DNA of 64,000 nucleotides, from positions 1 through 64,000 of the forward strand of contig NZ_NFHG01000004.1 of assembly GCF_002159265.1 (NCBI RefSeq), given 5' to 3'. The position numbers were made by a program, and so were the translations under genes. The DNA is from Flavonifractor sp. An82 (GTDB lineage Bacteria > Bacillota > Clostridia > Oscillospirales > Oscillospiraceae). The notes below the pieces were generated by a model. It searched no databases. It had not been told where the DNA came from and was given only the letters and a program-made list of their open reading frames with translations. Positions 7,852 to 16,245 of the stretch are shown here, piece after piece. Positions within the stretch are counted from its first letter, which is position 1. The number at the start of each line of letters is the position of its first letter.

Positions 7852-8724
7852 TTGAGCTTCCTCAACAATCTGATCACCGGTATCAGCCTGGGCAGCGTCT
7901 ACGCCATCATCGCCCTGGGCTACACCATGGTGTACGGCATTGCCAAGATGCTGAACTTTGCCCACGGCGACGTCATCATGGTGGGCGCCTATGTGATCTT
8001 CTTCGCCACCGGCAGCTTCGGCCTCAACCCCATCGTGGGCATCCTGCTGGCCGTGGTGGTATGTACCGTGCTGGGTGTGGTCATTGAAGGCCTGGCCTAC
8101 AAGCCCCTGCGGCAGGCCACCTCCCTGGCCGTGCTCATCACCGCCATCGGCGTCAGCTACTTCCTGCAAAATGCCGCCCTGCTGCTGTGGGGGGCGGACC
8201 CCAAGGTGTTTACCTCCGTCATCCCCGAGGGTTCCCTGCCCATTGAGGGCGTGAACATCACCTATGTGTCCCTGGTCACCGTGCTGGCCTGTATCGTGAT
8301 TATGCTGGCCCTCACCTGGTTTACCACCAAGACCAAGATGGGCAAGGCCATGCGTGCCTGCTCCGAGGACAAGGCGGCGGCCCAGCTCATGGGCATCAAC
8401 GTCAACCGCACCATCTCCATGACCTTTGCCATCGGCTCCGCCCTGGCGGCCATCGCCAGCGCCCTGCTCTTCTCCAGCTACAAGAACCTGATCCCCACCA
8501 GCGGCTCCCTGCCCGGCATCAAGGCCTTTACCGCCGCCGTCTTCGGCGGCATCGGCTCCATCCCCGGCGCCATGCTGGGCGGTATCCTGCTGGGCATCAT
8601 CGAGACCTTCGCCAAGGTGATTAACACCAATATCTCCGACGCGGTGGTCTTCGCCGTGCTCATCATCGTGCTGCTGGTCAAGCCCGCCGGTCTGCTGGGC
8701 AAGACCGTCCGCGAGAAAGTGTGA
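7852..8724 (+). CDS. livH: Branched-chain amino-acid ABC transporter permease LivH
   Basis: One of two membrane subunits forming the translocation path. About eight hydrophobic helices; the N-terminus LNNLITGISLGSVYAIIALG and the segment LNFAHGDVIMVGAY are diagnostic for LivH. 290 aa. The start is probably TTG at 7852, 6-7 nt after GAGAGG; the open frame continues upstream through the intergenic hairpins and is not coding there. It is followed after 10 nt by livM. Confidence 0.93.
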   Translation: MSFLNNLITGISLGSVYAIIALGYTMVYGIAKMLNFAHGDVIMVGAYVIFFATGSFGLNPIVGILLAVVVCTVLGVVIEGLAYKPLRQATSLAVLITAIGVSYFLQNAALLLWGADPKVFTSVIPEGSLPIEGVNITYVSLVTVLACIVIMLALTWFTTKTKMGKAMRACSEDKAAAQLMGINVNRTISMTFAIGSALAAIASALLFSSYKNLIPTSGSLPGIKAFTAAVFGGIGSIPGAMLGGILLGIIETFAKVINTNISDAVVFAVLIIVLLVKPAGLLGKTVREKV

Positions 8725-8734
8725 GGTGGCCGAT

Positions 8735-9810
8735 ATGAAGAAACTCTCTCCCGGCCGCAAGCGGCTGGTCAGCAACAGCATTACCTACGGCATCGTGATT
8801 GCCGCCTTTATCATCCTGCAGGTGTGCAACGCCGGCGGACTGCTCTCCCCCTCCATCCAGGGCCAGCTGGTGCCCATCTGCGCCTATGTGGTCATGGCCA
8901 TCGCCCTGAACCTGGTGGTGGGCATCTCCGGCGAGCTGAGCCTGGGCCACGCCGGCTTTATGAGCGTGGGCGCCTTCTCCGGCGTGGTGGCCGCCCTGTC
9001 CCTGCAGAATGCCATCCCCAATGACGGCCTCCGCCTGGCGGTGGCCATGGTCATCGGCGCCGCCCTGGCCGGTGTGGCCGGCGTCATCGTGGGCGTGCCC
9101 GTGCTCCGTCTGCGGGGCGACTATCTGGCCATCGTCACCCTGGCCTTTGGCGAGATCATCCGCAACATCTTCAATGTGCTCTACGTAGGCGTGGATGAAA
9201 ACGGCCTCCACTTCTCCCTGCAGAATGAGATGGCCCTCAATCTGGCCGAGGGGGGCAAGTCCATCCTGAAGGGGCCCATGGGCTTCACCACCAACGTGAA
9301 GCTGGCCACCTTCACCGCAGGCTTTATCCTGGTGCTCATCACCCTGACTGTGGCCCTCAACCTCATCAACAGCCGCTCCGGCCGGGCTATCATGGCCCTG
9401 CGGGACAACCGCATTGCCGCTGAGAGCGTGGGCATCGGCGCCACCAAGTACAAGCTGATGGCCTTCGTCACCTCCGCCGTGCTGGCGGGCGCTGCCGGCG
9501 TACTCTACGCCATGAACTACTCCTCCATGGCCCCCAAGAAGTTCGACTTCAACACCTCCATCCTCATTCTGGTGTTCGTGGTGCTGGGCGGCATCGGCAA
9601 CATCCGTGGCTCCATCATCGCCGCCGCCTTCCTCACCTACCTGCCCGAGCTGCTGCGCAACTTCAACCTGGATGAGTACCGGATGCTGGTGTACGCCATC
9701 GTCCTGATCCTGGTGATGCTGGTCACCAACAACCCCACCCTGCGCAGCCTGTTTACCTTTGCCGGGCGCAAGGCCAAGAAAGAAGAAGCACAGAAGGGAG
9801 GCGCGGTACA

Positions 9811-9814
<4 letters not shown>
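8735..9814 (+). CDS. livM: Branched-chain amino-acid ABC transporter permease LivM
   Basis: Second membrane subunit of the importer (359 aa, ~9-10 hydrophobic segments). LivM signatures include ELSLGHAGFMSVGAFS near residue 70 and the cytoplasmic coupling-loop segment with RAIMALRDNRIAAESVGI, which contacts the ATPases. The ATG at 8735 has GTGAGG 8 nt upstream; GTG 8726 is in frame but overlaps that RBS. It overlaps livG by 4 nt (GTGA), indicating translational coupling. Confidence 0.93.
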
Positions 9815-10671
<857 letters not shown>

Positions 10672-10675
10672 CACC

Positions 10676-11377
10676 ATGCTGAAGGTCAACAACATCAACG
10701 TCTACTACGGCGCCATCCACGCCATCAAGGACGTGTCCTTTGAGGTCAACGACGGCGAGATCGTCACCCTCATCGGCGCCAACGGCGCCGGCAAATCCAC
10801 CACGCTCCAGACCATCTCCGGTCTGCTGCGCTCCCGTACCGGCTCCATCGAGTTCATGGGCAAGGATATCGGCAGCGTGCCCCCCGACAAGCTGGTGGCC
10901 CACGGCCTGGCCCAGGTGCCCGAGGGCCGCCGGGTCTTCCTCCAGATGACGGTGGAGGAGAATCTGGAGATGGGCGCCTTTACCCAGCCAAACTCCACCA
11001 TTGCCCCCAATATGGAGCGGGTGTACGCCCAGTTCCCCCGGCTGAAGGAGCGCCGCCGTCAGGTGGCGGGCACCCTGTCCGGCGGCGAGCAGCAGATGCT
11101 GGCCATGGGCCGCGCCCTCATGTCCAACCCCAAGCTGCTCATGCTGGATGAGCCCTCCATGGGTCTGGCTCCCATCCTGGTGGAGCAGATCTTCGATATC
11201 ATCAAGGAGCTGCACAAGGCGGGCACCACCATCCTGCTGGTGGAGCAGAATGCCCAGATGGCCCTCTCCGTGGCCGACCGCGGCTACGTGCTGGAGACCG
11301 GCAAGGTGACCCTCACCGGCCCCGGCAAGGAGCTGCTGGCCGACGAGGGTGTCAAGAAAGCCTACCTGGGCGGCTGA
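10676..11377 (+). CDS. livF: Branched-chain amino-acid ABC transporter ATPase LivF
   Basis: Second ATPase of the importer (233 aa). Walker A GANGAGKST, signature LSGGEQQMLAMGRALM, Walker B LLMLDEPSMGL, and H-loop VEQN, the Gln/Asn version usual for LivF. It starts 4 nt after livG and ends the operon before a strong terminator. Confidence 0.96.
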   Translation: MLKVNNINVYYGAIHAIKDVSFEVNDGEIVTLIGANGAGKSTTLQTISGLLRSRTGSIEFMGKDIGSVPPDKLVAHGLAQVPEGRRVFLQMTVEENLEMGAFTQPNSTIAPNMERVYAQFPRLKERRRQVAGTLSGGEQQMLAMGRALMSNPKLLMLDEPSMGLAPILVEQIFDIIKELHKAGTTILLVEQNAQMALSVADRGYVLETGKVTLTGPGKELLADEGVKKAYLGG

Positions 11378-11392
11378 GCCCAAGACAAAAAA

Positions 11393-11421
11393 GGAGCGTC
11401 CCGCCGGGACGCTCCTTTTTC
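11393..11421 (+). terminator. Intrinsic terminator of the liv operon
   Basis: A 10-bp perfect GC-rich stem (GGAGCGTCCC with GGGACGCTCC, loop GCC) followed by TTTTTCC. Confidence 0.93.
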
Positions 11422-11463
11422 CTTTGGAGATCGAAAGATTTAACATTTTTTTGCTTTCTCTCC

Positions 11464-11494
11464 TTGACACACAGTGCTAGAATAAAACTATAAA
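11464..11494 (+). promoter_or_regulatory. Candidate promoter of the phospholipase-like gene
   Basis: -35 TTGACA (11464-11469) and -10 TATAAA (11489-11494) with a longish 19-nt spacer, 41 nt before the start codon. Confidence 0.5.
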
Positions 11495-11535
11495 ATGGAC
11501 TGTTATGGACTGTGACAGGAGGGACATACAGGAAC

Positions 11536-12381
11536 ATGCCAAATTACTACGCGCACCTGAAGTTTGGAGATAAAGTCCTGGGCGGCCTGCCGGCGCCGCT
11601 GGCTCAGGCCATCGACCGCGAGCGGGAGGCCTTTGACCTGGGCTGCCTGGGACCCGACCCGCTGTTTTTCTACCAGCCCATCCGCCCCAACGCCGTGCGG
11701 CGGGAGGGGGTGCGGATGCACCGCAATTCCGCCCTGCCCGCTGTAGAGCGGCTGCGCCAGGCCATTGAGGACCAGGTGCCCATGTCGGTGGGCTACGGGG
11801 CGGGCTTTCTGTGCCACCTGGCTCTGGACAGCGCCTGCCACGGCTATGTGGACGAGCGCTCCGCCGAGGGCCCCATCTCCCACATGGCCATGGAGGGGGA
11901 ATTTGACCGGATGCTCATGGCCGGCGACGGCCTGGACGCCGGCAGTCAGGCCCACCTGCCTGTGCCCCCCCACAAGGAGAGCCAGGTGTGGGACGCCGCT
12001 GCCTGCGCCTATGTCCACGCCTCCCCCCGGCAGGTCCGCCGGGCCTACAAGGCCATGAACTTCTATCTGGACTTCTTCGCCCGCTCCTGCGGCACCCGCC
12101 GGGGCAAGGTCATCGGGGCGGTGAGCCGGATGCTCCCCATCCAGTCTGCCAAGGATGTGGCCCTGAAGGAGACCCCCCATCCCGCCTCCCTGGAGAGCAG
12201 CGCCCACCTGGACCGGCTGCTGGAGGGGGCGGTGGACGAGACCACCCGTCAGATCGACGCATTCTTCCAGGCCATCCGGGAGGAAGCCCCTGTGCCCGCC
12301 TGGTTTGACCGGGATTTTAAGGGCACTCCCCAGGCAGGGGAGCGGAGCTGGAACGCCGTACACATCGGCGCCCTGTCCTGA
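11536..12381 (+). CDS. Zinc-dependent phospholipase C family protein
   Basis: 281 aa. The N-terminus NYYAHLKFGDKVL and the motif GFLCHLALDSACHGYVDE match the zinc-dependent phospholipase C-like family found widely in Clostridia, where His and Asp residues would bind metal. No signal peptide is visible, so a cytoplasmic hydrolase or metal-binding protein is as likely as a secreted lipase. ATG 11536 is used; AGGAGG lies a little far upstream (~13 nt), and a GTG at 11512 would overlap that RBS. Flanked by its own promoter-like sequence and terminator, so monocistronic. Confidence 0.8.
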   Translation: MPNYYAHLKFGDKVLGGLPAPLAQAIDREREAFDLGCLGPDPLFFYQPIRPNAVRREGVRMHRNSALPAVERLRQAIEDQVPMSVGYGAGFLCHLALDSACHGYVDERSAEGPISHMAMEGEFDRMLMAGDGLDAGSQAHLPVPPHKESQVWDAAACAYVHASPRQVRRAYKAMNFYLDFFARSCGTRRGKVIGAVSRMLPIQSAKDVALKETPHPASLESSAHLDRLLEGAVDETTRQIDAFFQAIREEAPVPAWFDRDFKGTPQAGERSWNAVHIGALS

Positions 12382-12401
12382 CAACTCCATAGAGAAGCTT
12401 T

Positions 12402-12428
12402 GGGCGGCCCTTGCGGCCGCCCGTTTTT
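12402..12428 (+). terminator. Intrinsic terminator after the phospholipase-like gene
   Basis: GGGCGGCC pairs with GGCCGCCC (small loop), followed by GTTTTTAT. Confidence 0.85.
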
Positions 12429-12456
12429 ATATGCAGGAAAAATTTTAAAAAAGGGA

Positions 12457-12485
12457 TTGACAACATCGGTTAGTTGGTGTAAACT
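12457..12485 (+). promoter_or_regulatory. Promoter of the feo operon, overlapping an operator-like half site
   Basis: -35 TTGACA (12457-12462), 17-nt spacer, -10 TAAACT (12480-12485). A degenerate copy of the TTAGC-N4-GCTAA element (12470-12483, TTAGT-N4-GTAAA) covers the -10 region. Confidence 0.8.
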
Positions 12486-12501
12486 CATACCCACCGAAAG
12501 G

Positions 12502-12517
12502 GTTAGCGATTGCTAAC
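12502..12517 (+). promoter_or_regulatory. DtxR-type operator upstream of feoA
   Basis: GTTAGC-GATT-GCTAAC, a perfect 6-bp inverted repeat with 4-nt spacer, just downstream of the predicted transcription start. Same half-site and spacing as the palindrome at 13052-13065. Resembles binding sites of DtxR/MntR-family metalloregulators; a member of that family is encoded at the end of this locus. Confidence 0.75.
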
Positions 12518-12559
12518 TAAAGATGAGAGGCGGGACAGCCGCCGCTGGAGGGAGGAACT

Positions 12560-12772
12560 ATGATGCCGCTGACATTGGCAGGCCGGGGAGAACCGGTGAC
12601 CATCCGCAAGATCACGGGAAAGGATGAGATCCGCCAGCACCTGGCCGAGCTTGGTTTTGTAATGGACGCCACGGTCACCGTGGTCAGTGAGATGGGCGGG
12701 AACCTGATCGTGCAGGTCAAGGACAGCCGCATCGCCCTGGACCGGAACATGGCCGGACGAATCATGATCTGA
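12560..12772 (+). CDS. feoA: FeoA domain protein 1
   Basis: A small SH3-like cytoplasmic protein (70 aa) that assists FeoB in Fe(II) uptake. The FeoA pattern is visible: IRKITGKDEIRQHLAELGF, then MDATVTVVSEMGGNLIVQVKDSRIALDRNMAGRIMI. Two adjacent ATGs (12560, 12563) follow GGAGGGAGG; 12563 has the better spacing. First gene of feoA-feoA-feoB. Confidence 0.93.
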   Translation: MMPLTLAGRGEPVTIRKITGKDEIRQHLAELGFVMDATVTVVSEMGGNLIVQVKDSRIALDRNMAGRIMI

Positions 12773-12785
12773 GAGGAGCAGCGCA

Positions 12786-13007
12786 ATGAGAACTTTGAAG
12801 GACGCCAAGGTGGGGGAGACCGTTACGGTGGCCCGCCTCCACGGCGAGGGTGCGGTGAAGCGCCGCATCATGGACATGGGCATCACCAAGGGCGTGGAGA
12901 TCCATGTACGGAAGGTGGCCCCCCTGGGAGACCCCATGGAGCTGAGCGTGCGGGGCTATGAGCTGAGCGTACGCCGGGCCGACGCAGAGATGATCGAGGT
13001 GGGGTAA
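12786..13007 (+). CDS. feoA: FeoA domain protein 2
   Basis: Second FeoA (73 aa), 13 nt after the first: MRTLKDAKVGETVTVARLHG, MDMGITKGVEIHVRKVAPLGDP and the C-terminal YELSVRRADAEMIEV are typical. Tandem FeoA copies before FeoB are common in Clostridia and the two may have different FeoB contacts. ATG 12786 follows GAGAGGAGC. A terminator-like hairpin follows within 15 nt. Confidence 0.94.
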   Translation: MRTLKDAKVGETVTVARLHGEGAVKRRIMDMGITKGVEIHVRKVAPLGDPMELSVRGYELSVRRADAEMIEVG

Positions 13008-13017
13008 TATCCCCTGT

Positions 13018-13040
13018 GCCGTCGGAGGACGGCGTTTTTT
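13018..13040 (+). terminator. Terminator-like hairpin between feoA and feoB
   Basis: GCCGTC-GGAG-GACGGC followed by GTTTTTT. It would lower read-through from feoA into feoB or insulate a feoB promoter. Confidence 0.75.
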
Positions 13041-13051
13041 CAGAATAGCGG

Positions 13052-13065
13052 TTAGCTATAGCTAA
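13052..13065 (+). promoter_or_regulatory. DtxR-type operator upstream of feoB
   Basis: TTAGCTATAGCTAA is a perfect 14-bp palindrome with the same TTAGC-N4-GCTAA layout as the site before feoA. It contains TATAGC (13057-13062), which with TTTTTT at 13035-13040 (16-nt spacer) could be the -10 of a separate feoB promoter. Confidence 0.75.
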
Positions 13066-13084
13066 TTGAGGAGGGAGCAAGAAG

Positions 13085-15463
13085 ATGGAGTTGAAGATCG
13101 CGCTGGCGGGCAATCCGAACTGCGGTAAAACCACCCTGTTCAATGCCCTGACCGGCTCCAGCCAATATGTGGGCAACTGGCCCGGTGTGACGGTGGAAAA
13201 GAAGGAGGGCAAGCTGAAGGGCCACAAGGATGTGGTCATCCAGGACCTGCCCGGTATCTATTCCCTGTCCCCCTACACCCTGGAAGAGGTGGTGGCCCGG
13301 AACTATCTGGTGAATGAGAAGCCGGACGCCATCCTGAACATTGTGGACGGCACCAACATCGAGCGCAACCTGTACCTCACCACCCAGCTCATCGAGCTGG
13401 GCATCCCGGTGGTGGTGGCTGTCAACATGATCGACCTGGTGCGCAAGAACGGGGACGTCATTGACCTGCAGAAGCTGGGCAGCGCCCTGGGCTGCCAGGT
13501 GGTGGAGATGAGCGCCCTGAAGGGCGAGGGCGGCAAGGAGGCCGCCCAGAAGGCGGTGGAGCTGGCCAAGAGCCACAGGGCCGGCGAACTGCCCCATGTG
13601 TTCACCGGCAGTGTGGAGCACGCCATCGCCCACATTGAGGAGTCCATTGCCGACCTGGTGGAGGAGCGGTACCTCCGCTGGTACGCCATCAAGGTCTTTG
13701 AACGGGATGAGAAGGTGCTGGAGCAGCTCCGCCTCACCGGCGAGCTGAAGGAGCACCTGGAGGCCCACATCGCCGACTGTGAGCGGGAGCTGGACGACGA
13801 CGCCGAGAGTATCATCACCAACCAGCGCTACTCCTACATCAGCTCTGTGGTGGGCAAGGCCGTGAAGAAAAAGCGGGCCGCCCACTCCATGACCACCTCC
13901 GACAAGATCGACCGCATTGTCACCAACCGCATCCTGGCCCTGCCCATCTTTGTGGCGGTGATGATCCTGGTGTACTCCATCGCTATGGGCGGCAGCGCCT
14001 TTGCCATCGGCACCCGTGCTACCGACTGGGCCAACGACGGCCTGTTCGGCGACGGCTGGTTCGTTCCCTTCACCGCCGACGTGGACGCCTGGGAGGAAGA
14101 TTCCGGCGCCTGGGAGGAGGCCTCCGCCATGATCGAGGGCTATGAGGCCGGTGACAGCGAGGTCTACTTCTACGACGACGAGACCGGCGAGACCACTGTG
14201 GTGCCCGTCACCCAGGAGGCCTATCAGGCTGCCCTCCAGGTGTCCGAGCCCGATCCCAACGACTACGGTACTTGGGTACCCGGTATTCCCGTGCTGGTGG
14301 AGGGAGCCCTCACCTCCTGGAATACCCATCCCGTGGTCCAGGCCCTGATCCTGGACGGCATCATCGGCGGCGTGGGCGCCGTGCTGGGCTTCGTGCCCCA
14401 GATGCTGGTGCTCTTTCTGCTGCTGGCCCTGCTGGAGGACTGCGGCTACATGGCCCGGGTGGCATTCATCATGGACCGGATCTTCCGCCGCTTCGGCCTG
14501 TCCGGCAAGAGCTTCATCCCCATGCTGGTGGCCACCGGCTGCGGTGTGCCCGGCATCATGGCCTCCCGTACCATTGAGCAGGAGCGGGACCGGCGCATGA
14601 CCATCATGACCACCGGCTTCATCCCCTGCGGCGCCAAAATGCCCATCATCGCCCTGTTCGCCGGGGCCCTGTTCGGGGGCTCCGCCTGGGTGGCTACCTC
14701 CGCCTACTTCATCGGCGTGGCGGCGGTGGTGATCTCCGGCATCATCCTGAAGAAGACCCGGGGCTTTGCCGGTGACCCCGCGCCCTTCGTCATGGAGCTG
14801 CCCGCCTACCACGCCCCCGCCGCCGGCAACGTGCTGCGGGCCATGTGGGAGCGGGGCTGGTCCTTCATCAAGCGGGCGGGCACTGTCATCCTGCTCTCCT
14901 CCGTCATCCTGTGGTTCCTCCAGGGCTTCGGCTTTGTGGACGGCGTGTTCCAGATGGTGGAGGACAACAACGACTCCCTGCTGGCCGCTGTGGGCCACGC
15001 GGCAGCCTTTGTCTTCGCCCCCCTGGGCTTCGGCACCTGGCAGGCCACCGTGGCGGTGGTCACCGGCCTCATCGCCAAGGAGGAGGTGGTCTCCACCTTC
15101 GGTGTGCTCTTCCCGGGCAACCAGACCCTGGAGATCGCCGCCCACTTCACCGCCATCTCCGCATACTCCTTCATGATCTTCAACCTGCTGTGCGCCCCCT
15201 GCTTTGCTGCCATGGGCGCCATCAAGCGGGAGATGAACAGCCCCAAGTGGACCTTTGCCGCCATCGGCTATATGTGCGGTTTTGCCTATGTGATCTCCCT
15301 CATCGTCTACCAGATCGGCGGGCTCATCATGGGCCTGGTGCCCTTCGGTGTGGGCACCGTGGCCGCCCTGATCTGCCTGGCGGGCCTCATCTACCTGCTG
15401 GTGCGCAAGAATAAGTACGAGGAATCCGACGTCAATCTGCGGGCGGTGGCCGCCGCCAAGTAA
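13085..15463 (+). CDS. feoB: Ferrous iron transport protein B (GTPase-coupled permease)
   Basis: Main Fe(II) importer of the cytoplasmic membrane (792 aa). N-terminal G domain: P-loop GNPNCGKT (residues 9-16), DLPG around 54-57, NMID around 114-117; then a helical GDI-like region to ~270 and the membrane part with two gate domains (LEDCGYMARVAF and CGAKMPIIAL regions with conserved cysteines). Between the first and second membrane helices there is an unusually long acidic segment (about residues 325-420, rich in Glu/Asp/Trp). ATG 13085 follows GAGGAGGGAG. It is preceded by an operator-like palindrome and followed by a Cys-rich accessory gene. Confidence 0.96.
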   Translation: MELKIALAGNPNCGKTTLFNALTGSSQYVGNWPGVTVEKKEGKLKGHKDVVIQDLPGIYSLSPYTLEEVVARNYLVNEKPDAILNIVDGTNIERNLYLTTQLIELGIPVVVAVNMIDLVRKNGDVIDLQKLGSALGCQVVEMSALKGEGGKEAAQKAVELAKSHRAGELPHVFTGSVEHAIAHIEESIADLVEERYLRWYAIKVFERDEKVLEQLRLTGELKEHLEAHIADCERELDDDAESIITNQRYSYISSVVGKAVKKKRAAHSMTTSDKIDRIVTNRILALPIFVAVMILVYSIAMGGSAFAIGTRATDWANDGLFGDGWFVPFTADVDAWEEDSGAWEEASAMIEGYEAGDSEVYFYDDETGETTVVPVTQEAYQAALQVSEPDPNDYGTWVPGIPVLVEGALTSWNTHPVVQALILDGIIGGVGAVLGFVPQMLVLFLLLALLEDCGYMARVAFIMDRIFRRFGLSGKSFIPMLVATGCGVPGIMASRTIEQERDRRMTIMTTGFIPCGAKMPIIALFAGALFGGSAWVATSAYFIGVAAVVISGIILKKTRGFAGDPAPFVMELPAYHAPAAGNVLRAMWERGWSFIKRAGTVILLSSVILWFLQGFGFVDGVFQMVEDNNDSLLAAVGHAAAFVFAPLGFGTWQATVAVVTGLIAKEEVVSTFGVLFPGNQTLEIAAHFTAISAYSFMIFNLLCAPCFAAMGAIKREMNSPKWTFAAIGYMCGFAYVISLIVYQIGGLIMGLVPFGVGTVAALICLAGLIYLLVRKNKYEESDVNLRAVAAAK

Positions 15464-15502
15464 AGCGGCCCGCCCATTCCCATCCAGAAAGGAGCAGTTA
15501 CT

Positions 15503-15679
15503 ATGCTATCCACCATTCTCATCAGTTTCGCCATTTTTGCGGTGTGCGCCGCCGTCACCTACCGGGGCGTTCAGAATCGCCGTCAGGGCAAGAGCAGCTG
15601 CTCCTGCGGAGGCTCCTGCGGCAGCTGCGGCTGCAACGGGGCGTGCCACGGTACCCATGAGAAATCCACCGCCGGCTGA
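15503..15679 (+). CDS. FeoB-associated Cys-rich membrane protein
   Basis: A 58-residue protein: one N-terminal membrane helix (LSTILISFAIFAVCAAVTY), a basic stretch, then a cysteine-rich tail (CSCGGSCGSCGCNGAC, 7 Cys). This matches the small FeoB-associated Cys-rich proteins encoded next to feoB in Firmicutes, thought to help Fe(II) handling. ATG 15503 follows AAAGGAGC. It lies 39 nt after feoB and 13 nt before the regulator gene. Confidence 0.9.
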   Translation: MLSTILISFAIFAVCAAVTYRGVQNRRQGKSSCSCGGSCGSCGCNGACHGTHEKSTAG

Positions 15680-15692
15680 GGAAGGAGAGACT

Positions 15693-16064
15693 ATGGAGCT
15701 GACCAACACCAACATCCGTTATCTGCTGACCATCTACGACCTGTCCAAGGTCCGGCTGGAGGTATCCTCCAAGGACATTGCCCAGTCGCTGGCGGTCTCC
15801 CGGGCGTCGGTGACCAGTATGATGTCCATCCTCATCGACAAGCGTCTGGTGGATAAGGAGCGCTACGGCAAGATCCATCTGACCGGCCTGGGCCGTACCC
15901 TGGCCCGGGAGCTGGCCGGCCAGGCCGACCGGCTGGCCATGGACCTTCAGGCCCGGATGGACCTGTCCGGGGAGGAGGCCTGGAAGGCGGCCTGTGCCGC
16001 CGTGTCCGAGCTGCCCCACCGCTGCTTTCAGGGACCGTGCCGGATCGCCGCCCTGCCTGCCTGA
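15693..16064 (+). CDS. DtxR/MntR-family metal-dependent transcriptional regulator
   Basis: 123 aa. An N-terminal winged helix-turn-helix (LTIYDLSKVRLEVSSKDIAQ, then VSRASVTSMMSILIDKRLV, wing KERYGKIHLTGLGRTLARE) like DtxR/MntR repressors. It is short: the dimerisation/metal-binding domain is abbreviated and no SH3-like third domain follows. A Cys/His pair (LPHRCFQGPC) near the end could be a metal ligand. ATG 15693 follows GGAAGGAGAG. As last gene of the feo locus it is the obvious candidate to bind the TTAGC-N4-GCTAA elements upstream of feoA and feoB; this link is inference. Confidence 0.87.
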   Translation: MELTNTNIRYLLTIYDLSKVRLEVSSKDIAQSLAVSRASVTSMMSILIDKRLVDKERYGKIHLTGLGRTLARELAGQADRLAMDLQARMDLSGEEAWKAACAAVSELPHRCFQGPCRIAALPA

Positions 16065-16080
16065 TCTCCTTTCCCTCTCT

Positions 16081-16122
16081 GCCGCCGCCCGCCGGAAATT
16101 CCGGCGGGCGGCGGCATTTTTT
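16081..16122 (+). terminator. Intrinsic terminator of the feo operon
   Basis: A 15-bp perfect GC-rich stem (16081-16095 with 16101-16115) followed by ATTTTTT. Confidence 0.95.
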
Positions 16123-16163
16123 GGCATTGTGAAATGATTTTACAAAAGAGGGAACCATTGCAC

Positions 16164-16192
16164 TGGACATTTCGTCCAAAGTGAGAGATAAT
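16164..16192 (+). promoter_or_regulatory. Candidate promoter of the SLH repeat protein
   Basis: -35 TGGACA (16164-16169), 17-nt spacer, -10 GATAAT (16187-16192), each one mismatch from consensus, 53 nt before the start codon. Confidence 0.6.
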
Positions 16193-16245
16193 GGAGAAAA
16201 TTAACCAAGGTAAACCAATGAAGTTTTGGAAGGAGAGATACGGAA

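Noticed and set aside
13052-15145. 697-codon open frame on the minus strand across feoB
   Set aside because: Shadow of feoB caused by high GC; His/Gly/Gln-rich low-complexity translation, no RBS, and the plus strand encodes a clear FeoB.
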